In this document: in pieces, positions 37,142-47,145 of the stretch
Numbering within the stretch: position 1 is the first letter of the stretch
Layout of the letters: the number at the start of each line of letters is the position of its first letter
NCBI GenBank assembly: GCA_034008185.1
Contig: CM067086.1
Location: 70,106,286 to 70,170,285, forward strand
Direction of reading: 5' to 3'
Source of the DNA: Gorsachius magnificus
Lineage: Eukaryota > Chordata > Aves > Pelecaniformes > Ardeidae
Length of the DNA stretch: 64,000 nucleotides
Notes under the pieces: generated by a model
The model's database searches: none
Told to the model about the DNA's origin: nothing
What the model saw: the letters and a program-made list of their open reading frames with translations, nothing else
Position numbers and translations under genes: made by a program

Positions 37142-38078
37142 GAGATGCTATGATCTTCCCTGTGCTAATGGGGTAAGTATGCCAACAAACCAGCCCGTCC
37201 TGACCTCCGGAGGCTGCAGGTATTGACGGTGCAACCACGCGCCTGCTTTGCGGAGGTGCTTCTGCCCCTTGGTTTCAGCAGGGGTGCTAACAGGCAGTAG
37301 TTAGCCTGGCTAAAAAGAGTGGAGCCTTTGCTCTTCCTGCCAGCAGTTTGAATATCTGAATTATGAATGAAGACGGTTACATGCTTCCGAGACTCTTTTA
37401 TTTAGCTAATATATTAAAAGATGGGAGAGAAAATTTATATGGGTTACAATGAAAGGAAAAAGATCGATACAGGGAATGTGAAACGATGCAGGGATGTTTT
37501 GTGGGCACTAACGAAGTCACGTAAGAGCCTTAGGGATGTTAATGCACTGCTCTAGGCAAGATAGCTCTTTGTCCCAGACTTACACCACTGAGGATGCTTT
37601 CCCTTCCCCACCCTCGCCCGCCCCCATTTAGGAATGTGTACAAACGAAGTCAACAGGCTAAGAGTCTGGGCAATAACTCCAGAAAATGGTTCTCATTGCC
37701 ACTGAGCATTTAACTTTAGGGACACATACATTTGGAAGTATCCAGTTCCTCTATTTTCAATTCTCACTTGGTGGAGCTTTTACAGCGCTTTTTTACAACT
37801 CGGCATTCCATACGTCCTTGGGAGATGAGGAGAAGACATCTCAGTTGTCCTTAATAAAGGAAACAGTTTAAGGAGAGTGAGTTTCTCAGAATTTTACCAG
37901 AAATCGTTGAAGTCAGATGATAATCAGACCCACCTTTTGCGGAAAGCCACGGTGCTGGTCCTTCGAGCGCTGTGCTCCACTCTTGCTCAGGAAGAGGTGG
38001 GTAAATCATGCCACCACCAAGGGTGAAACGAAAGAGAGGAGAAGCTAAAGACTGCAGCGGGTGTGAGAGTGCCTGTGA
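37142..38078. other. Unique non-coding stretch between two CR1 tails
   Basis: No gene and no repeat recognised. Mixed composition, with AT-rich DNA at 37390-37450 and a short C-rich run near 37600-37627. Confidence 0.5.
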
Positions 38079-38308
38079 AATATTAGGAAACGTCAGGAAA
38101 AATTTCTTCCCCGCAAGGGCTGTCAGGGGCTGGAAGGGGCTGCCCAGGGAAGGGGTCGAGTCCCCAGCCCTGGGGGGATTTAACAGCCGGGCAGAGGCGG
38201 TGCTGAGGGCCAGGGTTTGGGGGTGGGATGGCAGGGGTAGGGGAACAGTTGGGCTTGATGAGATTAAAGGGCTTTTCCAACCTAAAGATTCTATGATTCT
38301 ATGATTCT
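38079..38308 (+). mobile_element. CR1 LINE tail, 230 bp, GC-rich third group
   Basis: Encodes [25 protein letters not shown], seen in parts, then a tail with GGGCTTTTCCAACC and two complete ATTCTATG octamers to 38308. It shares an unusual GC-rich variant with 7254-7640 and 57866-58089, including the GGGGGGATTTAACAGC landmark where other CR1s have a different sequence. Truncated 5' at about 38079. Confidence 0.95.
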
Positions 38309-40528
38309 TTATTCCATACATCCAACTTTCCGGAGCCTGCAAATGCCTATAGGATTTTCTTCGAGAGCTGAAGTATGTTACATGATCAGCCGCCACATTA
38401 ATACTCTGCTTTGATAGCTCAATCAATTGCCATGTTGCTGCTGAGAGCCCTGTCCCAATGTACAGAACTTGTTTATAATTTATGCAAACCGCAGAGATTT
38501 CTACTGCTGCTAACTCTGTGGCTTGCTGACCTACGCAGCTTTTGGCAGTGGTACACCTCTGCTTCCTCCTCTGTCCTTACAGCCTGCCCACAGCCTGCCC
38601 ACTTCCACACCGTCCGGTTACATATTTTCTTGGAAAATTATTTATACATTTTTCATATAACGTGAACCACAGAGCTGGAAAGAAATATGTGATGCTGAAG
38701 TGCTAATATATTTCCATGTCTTGGTTTTAAGAGTGCATTTCTCAGAGAATACAGAGGCAATTGTTAATGTCATGTCTGATTTCCTTTCCGGAGATGGAGG
38801 ACGGACAAAGATTTACTAGAAGTATTCTTTTCCGTGCCAAGAGAATGGCTACACATTAGTAAGTTGACAGAAAAGATGAATCCTCTTGTGCCAGTGCTGC
38901 TGTCCACTCTCCAATCTTCCTTTATAATTAATTAGCTGTCAGATCTGTTAAAACTCAAATAACGGATTACAGGGATTCAAGGCAAATTGGCCCTGAAATT
39001 AAGACCCAAGTTTGAGTTGGTCTTCTTTCTGACCTTGCAACTCTTGTTATTAATTTGGGGTAATTTCCACCTGTTTTGGAAAAACAAGAACAAGGTAGAC
39101 GTAATGAAGAAGCTTTTTAAGATTCTTCGTGTGAGGCGTTTCATGATTGCAAAGATTTTCTAGTTATGGCTGTGAGCTCTCCTCACTGCATACGCACGTT
39201 GACTTAAATGAAATATTTACTGCTCATCTGCTTCTAAGCTTCAAACTGAAAAAAAGGACCTAGGTTGATCGTTTGTCCTACCATAATTCATGGAGTAAAA
39301 TGCAGTTTGATTAACTGAACTGAATTAATAAAACTACTGAATTGCATAGCTTAATTCTGGGACCTGATTAAAACTAAAGACAACTATGGATAAAATACCT
39401 CAGATTTAGGTCTACGCTTGCAGTAACTGGCGTAATCACCTTTGTTACAGGGCAAAATAATTTATTAGGTTTGTATTTATTTAATTAATCTCTGTCAGTC
39501 TTTTGGTAACTATCTTAAAATCTCGGTTGGTTTTTAAGGATCCCACAGCTCTCCTGGTGCAGCACAAGGCTGACATTTGGCCTGAGATGTAGCTTTTCTG
39601 GGAGATGTATTCCATATTCCACCGAAGTTAACTTGCTCCTGTGACTGATGGCACTGTGGGGGAAGATGGGGGCACTGGTCCCTCTGCTCATTTGTGCTGG
39701 GGACTCTCCGCAGACCCATTTGTATCCTTCAGCAGCCCCGGGCTGGCTGTAATGCCTTCATGCTTCTCCTTCTGTCCCGCTAATAGGCTGCTACTGGAAA
39801 TGTTTCTTAGACAAGGGTGACATAAACCACTGTATTTTTTAGATAATAGGACATCCACCGATGGAAAACGAAGTGCCCAGTGCTCACAGAGGAAGCCTGG
39901 TGGAAGCAGTGATGGATTTTCTGATACGAGTCCGAATCAATTGGCTTCAGTGTTCTCTCAGTAATTTGGAAAGCTGGGCGCTATGCAGAAGACCTCGGAT
40001 GTAACACACCCCAGATCCGTTACGCTTCACGGGCATCGCTTTTGTGGAATTGCAAAAGAGCACGAATAAATCTTGATGTGGGCAAAATACCCGAAATACA
40101 GTAGTATGCCTCTTGGTGTGGTTTGTAAAGGGTAACAGCAGAATCTTGTGCCGTTCCAGGCAAGGCTGAATTTTCAGAGCCTATAGGTTAGGCTGCACGA
40201 ATATGTCAGAAGCGTCCGGGTGAATTACCGCCTTCCATCAGGCACATTCACACTGGAAGCACCTTTCTCAGAAAAATAGTTACGCCTATGGTAACACTAC
40301 AGATAGCGGTTTGTATTTTTATTTTGTGAAGAAGTGACTTTACCTTGTAAAACATACTGTCTCCTCCAAGTGCATTCTGCTTGCATTAAAGCACAGAAAG
40401 CCCAGAGGAGCTCTGGTTTAGCGTTCTCTCACCCGTTGCCACAGGGTGACTGATTACCCCACGTTCCTTTGGCTGAGACTGTCTGTCCCTCCAGACACAG
40501 CTGCCCCCGGGGTGCGCACAGCCTGCCT

Positions 40529-40686
40529 GGGCAGTGCGGGGTGATGCCCTGGGCGATGGGGTGACCGTAGCTGCCCCTACCCAGGGGCAGGCAGGGGGGC
40601 ACAGCACGGGCAGTGCGGGGTGATGCCCTGGGCGATGGGGTGACCGTAGCTGCCCCTACCCAGGGGCAGGCAGGGGGGCACAGCAC
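40529..40686. repeat. Perfect 79-bp tandem duplication, G-rich
   Basis: The unit at 40529-40607 is repeated exactly at 40608-40686 with no spacer and no mismatch that I can find by reading. Each unit has several G-runs (GCGGGGTG, GATGGGGTGACC, AGGGGCAGGCAGGGGGGCAC) that could form a quadruplex. Only two copies. Identity implies a recent duplication or an assembly duplication. Confidence 0.95.
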
Positions 40687-41470
40687 GGCCAGGGCAGAGC
40701 TCGGGGGCACCCACATGAGCAGCACAAACCGGGGAAAGCCCCCAACAGCACAGTCAGGGGGTGCGCTGGAGACGAAGCGAGGGGGTGGTAACCAGAGCGT
40801 CACTGTCACCGCGGGCACGGGGTGGCAGCTGGGAGGTGTTTGCTGCTTGTGCCACCAGCCTGATGAGGGACTGCACGAGGACTTGTTGCTTCCACCATTA
40901 GCTGGGCTAATAAAAGATGCTGCATCCTCTCCCAGCCCTCGAATCCATTAACCGAAGATAATGAGCGATCATTCTCTGGCCAGCTCAAAGCACTCAGTGT
41001 TTGAAAGAGGTGTGTGCTAACTGATGTGATGGAAACTAACTGTGGCACTGTAGGACAGGAGAAGATGCCATTTCATGAATAAATGAAATAGATGAGCGAT
41101 GCTTCCTTAAAAAAAAAAAAAAGGATAAAAATAGAATCTGAGATGTGAAGTTTGAGGCATGAATCTCGCGGGCTCGGGAGATGTGTCCTGGCGAAGCGAA
41201 CAGATTGTGATTTTGATCAGGATCATTTGCACAGGCGTCCCTGGAAGTCAGAGAATTAATTCACACGGGAAAAGAAAAAAAAAACAAAAAAGAACCTGAA
41301 TTAACTGAATGGGAAATAACTGGAGGTAATAAGTGCAATGAGTGCATCTTCAGCAGCTGTATGGAGGCATATTTCAGCTGTATATTGTATTTGCCTTAGG
41401 AGACATCCCTGAAGAATTTTTACAAATTACAATGATCTGTTTCAATTATTTTTGTTATTTAAGGAAGATA

Positions 41471-41494
41471 TAAATAAATAAATAAATAAATAAA
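41471..41494. repeat. TAAA microsatellite, six units
   Basis: Six uninterrupted TAAA tetramers in an AT-rich setting. Likely length-variable. Confidence 0.95.
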
Positions 41495-44473
41495 GTTATT
41501 ATTTCCTCTATTTTTTTTTCCTTGTCTCACGGTTGGAAGTTTTACCAGAGGTTACAAATATAGGTCTTTCCCTGGAGAGGGATCAGACTCCCGCAGCTCC
41601 TCTATAAGTCCTGAGCCCAGACTCAGCGCTGCGTGCAGAACTGCCGGGCAGGCAGCTCTGCCTCTGGGGCTGGGGGGGATCAGCAGGGGCTGGAGGCACC
41701 CGTGTGCCCCAGGGCTGGACCAGCTTGACCCCACCCGTCCCTGATGGATGCTTGTCTCCCCTGGCCTTTTCCCATAAGAAAGGCGTTCCTGATGTCCCCC
41801 AGGAGCCTGCTCCTGTGTTCGGCTGTCCCAGCCACCAGTAAGAGGTTGCTGCCAGCTCACTCGCATCTTCTTGCTGCATCTGAGCCCATGGACTGGGAAG
41901 ACAGAGCTGCCTCTCCATTTCCATAGCACAGTGCACAGTGCATGCTGCCATCGCCCCTCCTGATACCTTCTCTTTTCCAGCCACAACAAGCACAGATCTT
42001 CCATCCTTTCACCGTGGCTCATGTCTCTGGAATCTCTGATTTGTCTTATCTCCTCCTCTGGTACCCAAACTGGCTTAGAAATACACAGACACGGGTAAGG
42101 CAAGTAAATATCACAAACCAAAGAAATACTTTAAACTGAGAATGTCAGGAAATGCATTCAAGGAATTGATCCGAGTCAAAGACAAACCATCATAGGAACA
42201 CTGCATCTGCAATACATCCCACTCCTTCTTTGCGTGGGCCAGGAATAACCTCTCCCCCTTCCCGTGACCAGGGCGATCCGACCTGCCTGGCGCTTGCATG
42301 GGGAATCACCTGGACTTCCATCCAAAAATTCTTTCTTTGGGGAAAGTGCAGTTTGGGCAGAATGCAGGTTCTTATGTGTTCAAACAAGGAATCAACAAAA
42401 GCTCCAGTAAAAGCAGCCTCAAAATTCCTGCTGATATTCCAGAGAAACTCCTTTAGGTGAACAAACCATTGCTTCCCCGCCATCAACGTTTCTGGTGCTA
42501 AGCCTGGCACATCGAGGCACAGCTCACGCCCCATCCAGTCCGGAGCTCACGGCTTCATCCCTCCCCCTAAATCTCTGGGTGAGCTGGCTCAGGGGGCGGC
42601 TCTGAGCTCACCTGGAGCAAACGGTGAGCAGAGCTCAGCCCAGAGCTGGGCGGGCGACGGCATCAACCTACAGCAAAGGAGGCAGCGCTTCAAACTCCAA
42701 TTCACTGAACCGTGGAACGTCAGACATTGCTGATGCTAAAAGCAGCATTTACCTCAAAAACTGACTTCATCCTCTTGCAAAAAGAATCTGTTGGAGGTTA
42801 CTTAATACATAAACACATCTTTGGCCTCAGATACCCTCACGGCACAGTTTACTGGAGGCTGGGTAACGCTCATTTGCTCCACACCCTTCCCGGGGTGTCC
42901 CAGACTGGCTGTCTCAGGCGGGACTGCAGGGACTGCTCCGACCACGTGTGATCACCCTCCTGTTCACACCGGGATGCTTTCATCCAAAAACCCAGGAATC
43001 AACATTTTTTTTGCACAGCAGAGGAACCTTTCCACAAGTGACCAGCACTTTCTCACAGTAAGAAGACCCATAATAACTATTTACCGGGAAAAGCCTCATT
43101 CAGCTTCCAGTTCAGTGTAATCCAGCTCTGGGCACCTCACTGTGCCTCTAATCCCCCCCTTAACCCTTTTTTTCTCCATTACCATCAAGAGCAAAGTCCT
43201 ATTTAATTAGTGTTATTATTAGAGGCAATTACATCGAACTCCTTAGAAGTGCTTCATCGCTTGTCTCTCCAGCCCATGCTGGTGCCGAGAAGATACTGAG
43301 CTCTCAAAATATTCTTTGTTTTCAGTCTTTAAATAGACCATTGTCTTTAACTTCTAAAACCCTTTGGTGTGGTGATCTTTGTTTTCAAAGCTAGAAATTA
43401 AAATTTCCTTGACATCGCCAGTGACCTCATTACATCTTCTCCAGCTCTTTCCAGCAGTTTTTAGCAGAAAGACTTGTTCTGCACAGAGCCGTGCTGTTAC
43501 TGTGCTGTGATGTACACAGCACAGATATTGGAAAGATAATATAGGACGTTTTATATAAAAATGTAGAAAACTGGCAAGCAGACATCTCAGAACAGTCTTG
43601 TTTGTTTTGAGCACATAGATCAAAGTTTACTACAAATAATAAGAACTGGAATGTGACTGAGGTGAGAAACAAATACAAAGACCGTGCTTGCTTACAACAC
43701 ATTTTAAAGAATTCCTCCCATCCCAGCTGATGATAGAGCTCATGACTCCTTTACTGATATAAGTGTTTGTGGGGTCAGGCTGGAACTGGATCACTGAGAT
43801 AACCCAATGTAAAAAAAAGAATAACTTTTTTTCTTTTCAATTCAGGTCCTTTTATAGGTCTACAAATCTCTGCACCAGCAATATGTCAGTGACACATAAA
43901 TGGAGGCAGGAATGGGCGCTAAGAGATGAAGTAGGGAGAAGGAAGAAGACTGTAAATAAGCTCTGCCACTGAACAAAATGCTTGCAAAAAGAGTCCCTGA
44001 AAAGCGGCAACCAGTCTCTTCAAACAACCAATTCTGTATATGTATTAGTTTTTAAATTAAAGATGTCATTGCTTAACTGAAGCGTTCACTTCTTGCAGGC
44101 TCACACTGAAGGGTTTATTTCAGGAAGACAAAGTGAATCCCACGCTGCATCATCATCCCTGCCTTTGCTGGGGCGCGCATCCCTCTTTGCCTGCTGAGCA
44201 GCGCGTGCTTACGCTGGGGAAAAGGCAAGACCTTTCTGGGAAGCCTAGGCTTTCTCTGAGATCTGTTTTCTGGAGATTAAGTTTGTATCTGTAATAAACT
44301 AGTAAGGTGTTCAACGTTTGTGTGCTCTGGGCACATTTTGGGGTTATGACATTTGAATGACCACGGCATAACTGCACTCTTTACCATATGTAATACATTT
44401 ACAACTTGCAATTTAATATTCTATTAAAGGCATCAGGTTCACAATTCTCAATAACTGTTGCTGGTATTTCCCT

Positions 44474-44490
44474 CCCCCCCCCCCCCCCCC
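44474..44490. repeat. Poly-C run, 17 bp
   Basis: Seventeen consecutive C after CCT, followed by TTTAAAATAT. Second C17 run in the window, not associated with any CR1. Confidence 0.95.
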
Positions 44491-45589
44491 TTTAAAATAT
44501 ATCATAAAAGAAAATAGAATTGAAATTAAAACAATGCAGAAGTTATAAAAACCTCTATAAATATATTCAGCATTTCTACGGCTATTGCCTCATTTTACAC
44601 TTCAGAATTATCTTTGGGTGACAGGAAGCTGAAATCCCGAAATGGTTTAATTAGGCTGAAAATCTTATTTAATAAAGTTCTGCTGAAGAAATATAAGCAA
44701 ATGTTATTAACATCCACAAGAATCAGACATGTGAAGCCCATGGTGAATTCTGCTTTGCAAATAATAACCATATGTAAGAACATAACTGACAGATGGGAGA
44801 ATAACTGCAACCAGTTTTTGCATCATTTCTGAGGTTGCCCCAAAGAGTCCCCCCAGCCCCAAAAAGTACTTTTGTAAAGAAATATGTATAGTAAGCCATT
44901 CCAGACTGAGTACAATGAACGGCATCCATGTTAACAGGCCACCCAGACACACTCTGCTAAACCAGGCCTGGCTGATGAAAGGCACAGCAAGCTCTAATCT
45001 GGAGTCCACAGAAGTATACGGAATGGCAGCAATGCAAACCACTGGAAATTTCAGCAATAAAAAAAAAAAATGCAACCCACCAAAACCCCCAGATGCTTGA
45101 CTGGATTAAGTGGCTTTTGAAGAGGCTGCCAGCCCCAGTGTTTGTGCACAGCATTGAAAAGAGGACAATGATGCAGTTTAAAGGAATCCTTCACATGAGC
45201 AATGCACAGCCCTGGAGCAGAAGAGGACCTGACTGCCAGCCTGAGAGCAAACGGCATGGTCACTTCTCCCAGGATGGGCGAAGTTGTACACCCCAGCGTG
45301 GTGCCAAAGAAGCACCAAAGGCAATGGTAGGTAAACAGATGAAACATTTCTTTCATGGTGGTAATGTGACCAATTCAAGAGAACACATTGAAAATGATTT
45401 TGTGACTTACAGATAGAAAGATACGGTTTCAATTCTTTTTCCTGAGATGTACCCCCTAACATCGATCTCTCCTGGGGCTCATTTGCCATGTTTTCCCTTC
45501 ACATTGGTTTTGGAGAGGTTCTTTGGTGTTTCCTTGCCATTGGTGCAGCATCCAAGTATCCAAAAGAGCTTAGCATTGCCTACAAAGTT

Positions 45590-46294
45590 GGAAGAAACTA
45601 AATGAAGTAGGATCAAAATAGAAGAACGAAACGAAGATCCCAGGAACAGAAGCCCATCAGTCAGTGTAGCAAAGGTAAAGAAAGTTCACATGCCACTAGA
45701 GTCAACAACCTGCCTGCAACACAACCGGCTATGAAGAAGGTGCAAAATTTACGGGGACTGATGAATTATGCAGAAACATTTGTTCCTTGTCTGCCAGTCT
45801 CCTAGAAACCATTTCCAGGCAGAAGCAGTTCAAAAGAGTCTTTGGGCACATCCAGCACAGGTTTATGAAGGCAAATCGTAACCGGCCGATAAAATTGCCT
45901 CCTATGGTGAAAAGCTTCTGTGGATGAGAGCAAAGCAGCGCATTGGCACTACCCGTGAGGTTAGTGAGGCTTTTGGCACAACTCACTGCAGGCTTATAAG
46001 CCAAGCTGGTGAGATATGGGCTGGGGGGGTGGGTGGAGATGGACGAAACTCCAGGGTCACAGGGCAGTGCTCAGCGGTGTGAAGTCTTCAAAGTTCAGCA
46101 AGGAGAAATGCAGTTTTACACCTGGGATGGAATAACCCCATGCAGCAGGACAGCAGAAGATAAGGTCAAGGAGGGATTTAGCTACTGTCTTCAGTTCTCT
46201 GAATGGTGGTTAAGGAGAAGACAGAGCCAGACTCTTGCCAGATGTGTGCTGTGAAAGGTAAAGAGACAGCGGACCCAAGCTGCAAGAAGGGAAA
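45590..46294 (+). mobile_element. Old CR1 LINE, ORF2 middle part, left half of a split copy
   Basis: A diverged plus-strand CR1. Landmarks in order: GATCCCAGGAACAGAAGCCCATCAGTC-like block at about 45634 (read in parts), the AGGTTTATGAAGGCAAATCG block at 45858, GTTAGTGAGGCTTTTGGCAC at 45959 (the remnant of the reverse-transcriptase LDFSKAFD segment), GTGTGAAGTCTTC at 46077, CCTGGGATGGAATAACCCC at 46122, and AGACAGAGCCAGACTC at 46217. Order matches CR1 ORF2, with internal deletions between blocks. The frame is destroyed. The copy is cut at 46294/46295 by a younger CR1 and resumes at about 47070. Confidence 0.82.
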
Positions 46295-47069
46295 CATAGA
46301 ATCATAGAATCACCTCGGTTGGAAAAGACCTTTAAGATCATCAAGTCCAACCTTTAACCTAACCCTGCCATCCCACCACTAAACCCTGGCCCTAAGCACC
46401 TCATCCATCCTTCTTTTAAATACCTCCAGGGATGGGGACTCGACCACCTCCCTGGGCAGCCCATTCCAGAGCCTGACAACCCTCTCGGTGAAGAAGTTTT
46501 TCCTAATGTCCAACCTAAACCTGCCCTGGCGCAGCTTCAAACCATTCCCCCTCATCCTATCGCCCATTCCCTGGGAGCAGAGACTGACCCCCACCTCGCT
46601 ACAGCCTCCTTTCAGGCAGTTGTAGAGGGCAATCAGGTCTCCCCTCAGCCCCCCCCAAAATAACCCCAGTTCCCTCAGCCGCTCCTCGTATGACTTGTGT
46701 TCCAGACCCCTCCCCAGCTTGGTTGCTCTCCTCTGGACGTGTTCCAGCAATGCAACAGCTTTCTTGTAGTGAGGGGCCCAAAACTGAACACAGCATTCGA
46801 GGTGCGGCCTCACCAGCACCGAGTACAGGGGCACCATCACTTCCCTGCTCCTGCTGGCCACACTATTCCTGATACAGGCCAGGATGCCATTGGCCTTCTT
46901 GGCCACCTGGGCACACTGCTGGCTCATATTCAGCCGGCTGTCAATCAGTACCCCCAGGTCTTTTCCCACCAGGCAGCTTTCCAGCCACTCTTCCCCACGC
47001 CTGGAGCGCTGCATGGGGTTGTTTTGACCAAAGTGCAGGACCCAGCACTTGGCCTTGTTGAACCTCATA
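46295..47069 (-). mobile_element. CR1 LINE inserted inside an older CR1
   Basis: Opens with CATAGAATCATAGAATCACC and GGTTGGAAAAGACC, then AGATCATCAAGTCCAACC: a complete minus-strand 3' end of the third group. It extends back to the ORF2 segment MRFNKAK at about 47068. It lies in opposite orientation within the old plus-strand CR1 (45590-46294, resuming at 47070), so it is the later insertion. The coding part is open throughout. No clear target-site duplication at the borders. Confidence 0.96.
46379..47068 (-). pseudogene. CR1 ORF2 C-terminal fragment, 229 open codons
   Basis: Minus-strand open frame covering the end of the CR1 protein: MRFNKAK (1-7), DLGVLID (37-43), SVASRSREV (69-77), [15 protein letters not shown] (85-99), EHVQRRATK (109-117), [14 protein letters not shown] (near the C-terminus). 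Around residue 138 it reads [11 protein letters not shown] where related copies have [12 protein letters not shown], about three residues shorter and next to a run of eight C, so a small in-frame deletion. Endonuclease and reverse-transcriptase core are absent; inactive. Confidence 0.9.
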
Positions 47070-47145
47070 CAGTTATGACCTGGTTATAAGGAAAACAATG
47101 CTTTGCCATGGGAGTAGTTGAGCAAGTTACCCAGCTAGGGACTGT
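47070..47145 (+). mobile_element. Old CR1 LINE, right half of the split copy
   Basis: Continuation of the element interrupted at 46294. The sequence CTGGTTATAAGGAAAAC and GCAAGTTACCCAGCTAGGG follows on from the GGGAAA left border in the order expected for the CR1 ORF2 end (the RKNFF and GLPRE segments). Beyond about 47145 similarity fades. Called from order and spacing, so less certain than the left half. Confidence 0.65.

Larger units (their letters stand above)
38309..45589. other. Long unique non-coding stretch
   Basis: About 7.3 kb with no gene found. 39060-39500 is AT-rich with repeated TTAATT/TAATTA cores, and 43190-43250 has a similar look. Separate entries cover the 79-bp duplication (40529), the TAAA repeat (41471) and the C17 run (44474). 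GC-rich 40480-40860 and 41580-41930 carry chance frames on both strands (the longest is 189 codons, 41552-42121 minus). The 107-codon frame at 45093-45416 has no motif I recognise. Confidence 0.5.

Noticed and set aside
41552..42121. 189-codon minus-strand frame
   Set aside because: No recognisable motif, and overlapped by a second minus-strand frame of 136 codons in another phase, as expected by chance.
42540..42660. Cluster of GAGCTC hexamers as a regulatory array
   Set aside because: The spacing is irregular and the local GC-rich composition explains the count.
44595..45420. Candidate exons in unique sequence before the split CR1
   Set aside because: Short frames (71-122 codons) on both strands with no motif, and no convincing pair of splice sites with shared phase.
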